This document shows positions 22,128 to 22,597 of a stretch of 22,597 bases of DNA, piece after piece; the first letter of the stretch is position 1; every line of letters begins with the position of its first letter. Source of the stretch: UMGS1663 sp963558185 (GTDB lineage: Bacteria; Bacillota; Clostridia; TANB77; CAG-508); contig CAUWFE010000024.1 of the NCBI GenBank assembly GCA_963558185.1, positions 1 to 22,597 on the forward strand. The letters are read 5' to 3'. The notes under the pieces were generated by a model. That model was not told where the DNA came from and did not search any database. It worked only from the letters and a program-made list of their open reading frames with translations. Both the position numbers and the translations under genes were made by a program.

Positions 22128-22170
22128 TGTAGATTCACCTCTTCCTCTCATTTTTTAAGTATCACAATTT

Positions 22171-22199
22171 ATGATAACATAATTTTACTATTTTTTCAA
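22171..22199 (-). promoter_or_regulatory. rpmE promoter
   Basis: On the minus strand TTGAAA (22194-22199) and TATCAT (22171-22176) are 17 bases apart, about 44 bases upstream of the L31 start. Confidence 0.55.
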
Positions 22200-22225
22200 T
22201 AGTTATAATTATTTAATTAATACTA

Positions 22226-22372
22226 CTATTTCTTTTGCTCTTGCATATATACAACTGAAGCATTTAGTTCATCTTCTAATGACTGTTTATGAACTAATTT
22301 ATTAACAACATTATATAAACAAGCAATAAGTAATATTACTAATAATACTTTTTTCCAAATTTTTGCTATCAT
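22226..22372 (-). CDS. 48-residue single-helix membrane protein
   Basis: A short open frame begins at ATG 22372 behind AGGAGA (22379-22384, 6-base spacing), runs 48 codons and stops at TAG 22226-22228. The protein starts MIAKIWKKVLLVILLIACLY: a basic N-terminus, one membrane helix (about residues 9-24), then a charged helical tail (KLVHKQSLEDELNASVVYM). A promoter with consensus TTGACA and TATAAT precedes it. The function is unknown. Its ribosome binding site and promoter make it credible despite its size. Confidence 0.72.
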   Translation of the reverse strand: MIAKIWKKVLLVILLIACLYNVVNKLVHKQSLEDELNASVVYMQEQKK

Positions 22373-22404
22373 AATTTTTCTCCTATTTTTATAATACACT
22401 ATTA

Positions 22405-22432
22405 ATTATACTATATATTTTTCAATTGTCAA
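22405..22432 (-). promoter_or_regulatory. promoter of the 48-residue membrane protein gene
   Basis: On the minus strand TTGACA (22427-22432), a 16-base spacer and TATAAT (22405-22410) precede the small gene; both hexamers match consensus exactly. Confidence 0.75.
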
Positions 22433-22474
22433 GAGGTTTTTTGGCATATATTTACATTAGAATCAACCATTATT

Positions 22475-22597
22475 TTAATTAGATGCTGCTTTATATTCTA
22501 TATTTTCCAGAAATGGAAACATCTCTTTTACTCTTTTTTTTGTATGTAGTGTTACAATTGATGTGAAACAAAAAGTATAGAAAAAAAGTGATTCAAG
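22475..22597 (-). CDS. C-terminal end of an unknown gene (partial)
   Basis: One minus-strand frame is open from the window edge to TAA at 22475-22477, giving 40 residues: a hydrophobic part (SLFFYTFCFTSIVTLH) followed by a charged tail (KKRVKEMFPFLENIEYKAAS). This looks like the last membrane helix and cytoplasmic tail of a membrane protein. The family is not recognised, and the start lies beyond the window. Confidence 0.5.
   Translation of the reverse strand, partial: LESLFFYTFCFTSIVTLHTKKRVKEMFPFLENIEYKAASN

Noticed and set aside
21760..22597. DGR template repeat or reverse transcriptase downstream of the putative VR
   Set aside because: No stretch resembling the VR end (GFRPV-coding, GC-rich) is seen, and no frame carries reverse transcriptase motifs; the DNA holds a terminator, rpmE and a microprotein gene.

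Overview
The window looks like chromosomal DNA from a very AT-rich, low-GC Gram-positive bacterium, most likely an uncultured, gut-type member of the Clostridia. This rests on AGGAGG-type ribosome binding sites, an L31 protein of the Bacillus/Clostridium zinc type, CadC/CadA and DUF2975/YozG-like gene pairs, RepA_N and MobC/MobA genes, and a pilin-like surface protein of a kind common in gut Clostridia. The species cannot be named from sequence alone.

Layout. (1) Positions 1-2026 (+): a small nucleotidyltransferase-like protein, then a histidine phosphatase and a metallophosphoesterase. Each of the last two is split by a one-base frameshift at the same local sequence (TCGGAG), exactly at an in-frame CGG codon. 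(2) 2091-5620 (-): a compact mobilization/replication module (RepA_N initiator, two small unknown proteins, an oriT-like region, MobC, relaxase MobA). It lies against the 3' end of tRNA-Pro, and no integrase is visible. (3) 5728-8275 (-): tRNA-Pro, then a small regulator (HTH) with two membrane proteins (DUF2975, DUF4173). (4) 8357-12127: tRNA-Arg(ACG) on +; then on -, a Zn/Cd/Pb P-type ATPase with its CadC-type sensor and a well-formed operator, and an HtrA-type membrane serine protease. (5) 12172-19768 (+): a promoter, a one-module NRPS (C-A-T-reductase) and, overlapping its end, a membrane histidine kinase. A REC/HD-GYP response regulator follows, then two tandem terminators. The A-domain specificity residues read DLTKIGEVGK, one residue from the textbook asparagine code. 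(6) 19871-21822 (+): a 596-residue pilin-like protein with a C-lectin/formylglycine-enzyme-like end. Its last ~215 bases differ sharply in composition from the rest of the gene and look like the variable repeat of a diversity-generating retroelement (DGR). (7) 21882-22597 (-): a GC-rich double hairpin, rpmE (L31), a 48-residue membrane protein, and the end of a further gene.

How parts work together. The NRPS, kinase and HD-GYP regulator appear to form one transcription unit joining synthesis of a small reduced peptide product (probably an N-acyl asparagine aldehyde or alcohol) to signal sensing and c-di-GMP turnover. CadC and CadA form a self-regulated metal-efflux unit.

The three items most worth follow-up are the twin CGG frameshifts, the Asn-specific NRPS/two-component/c-di-GMP operon, and the putative DGR target whose retroelement is not in view.
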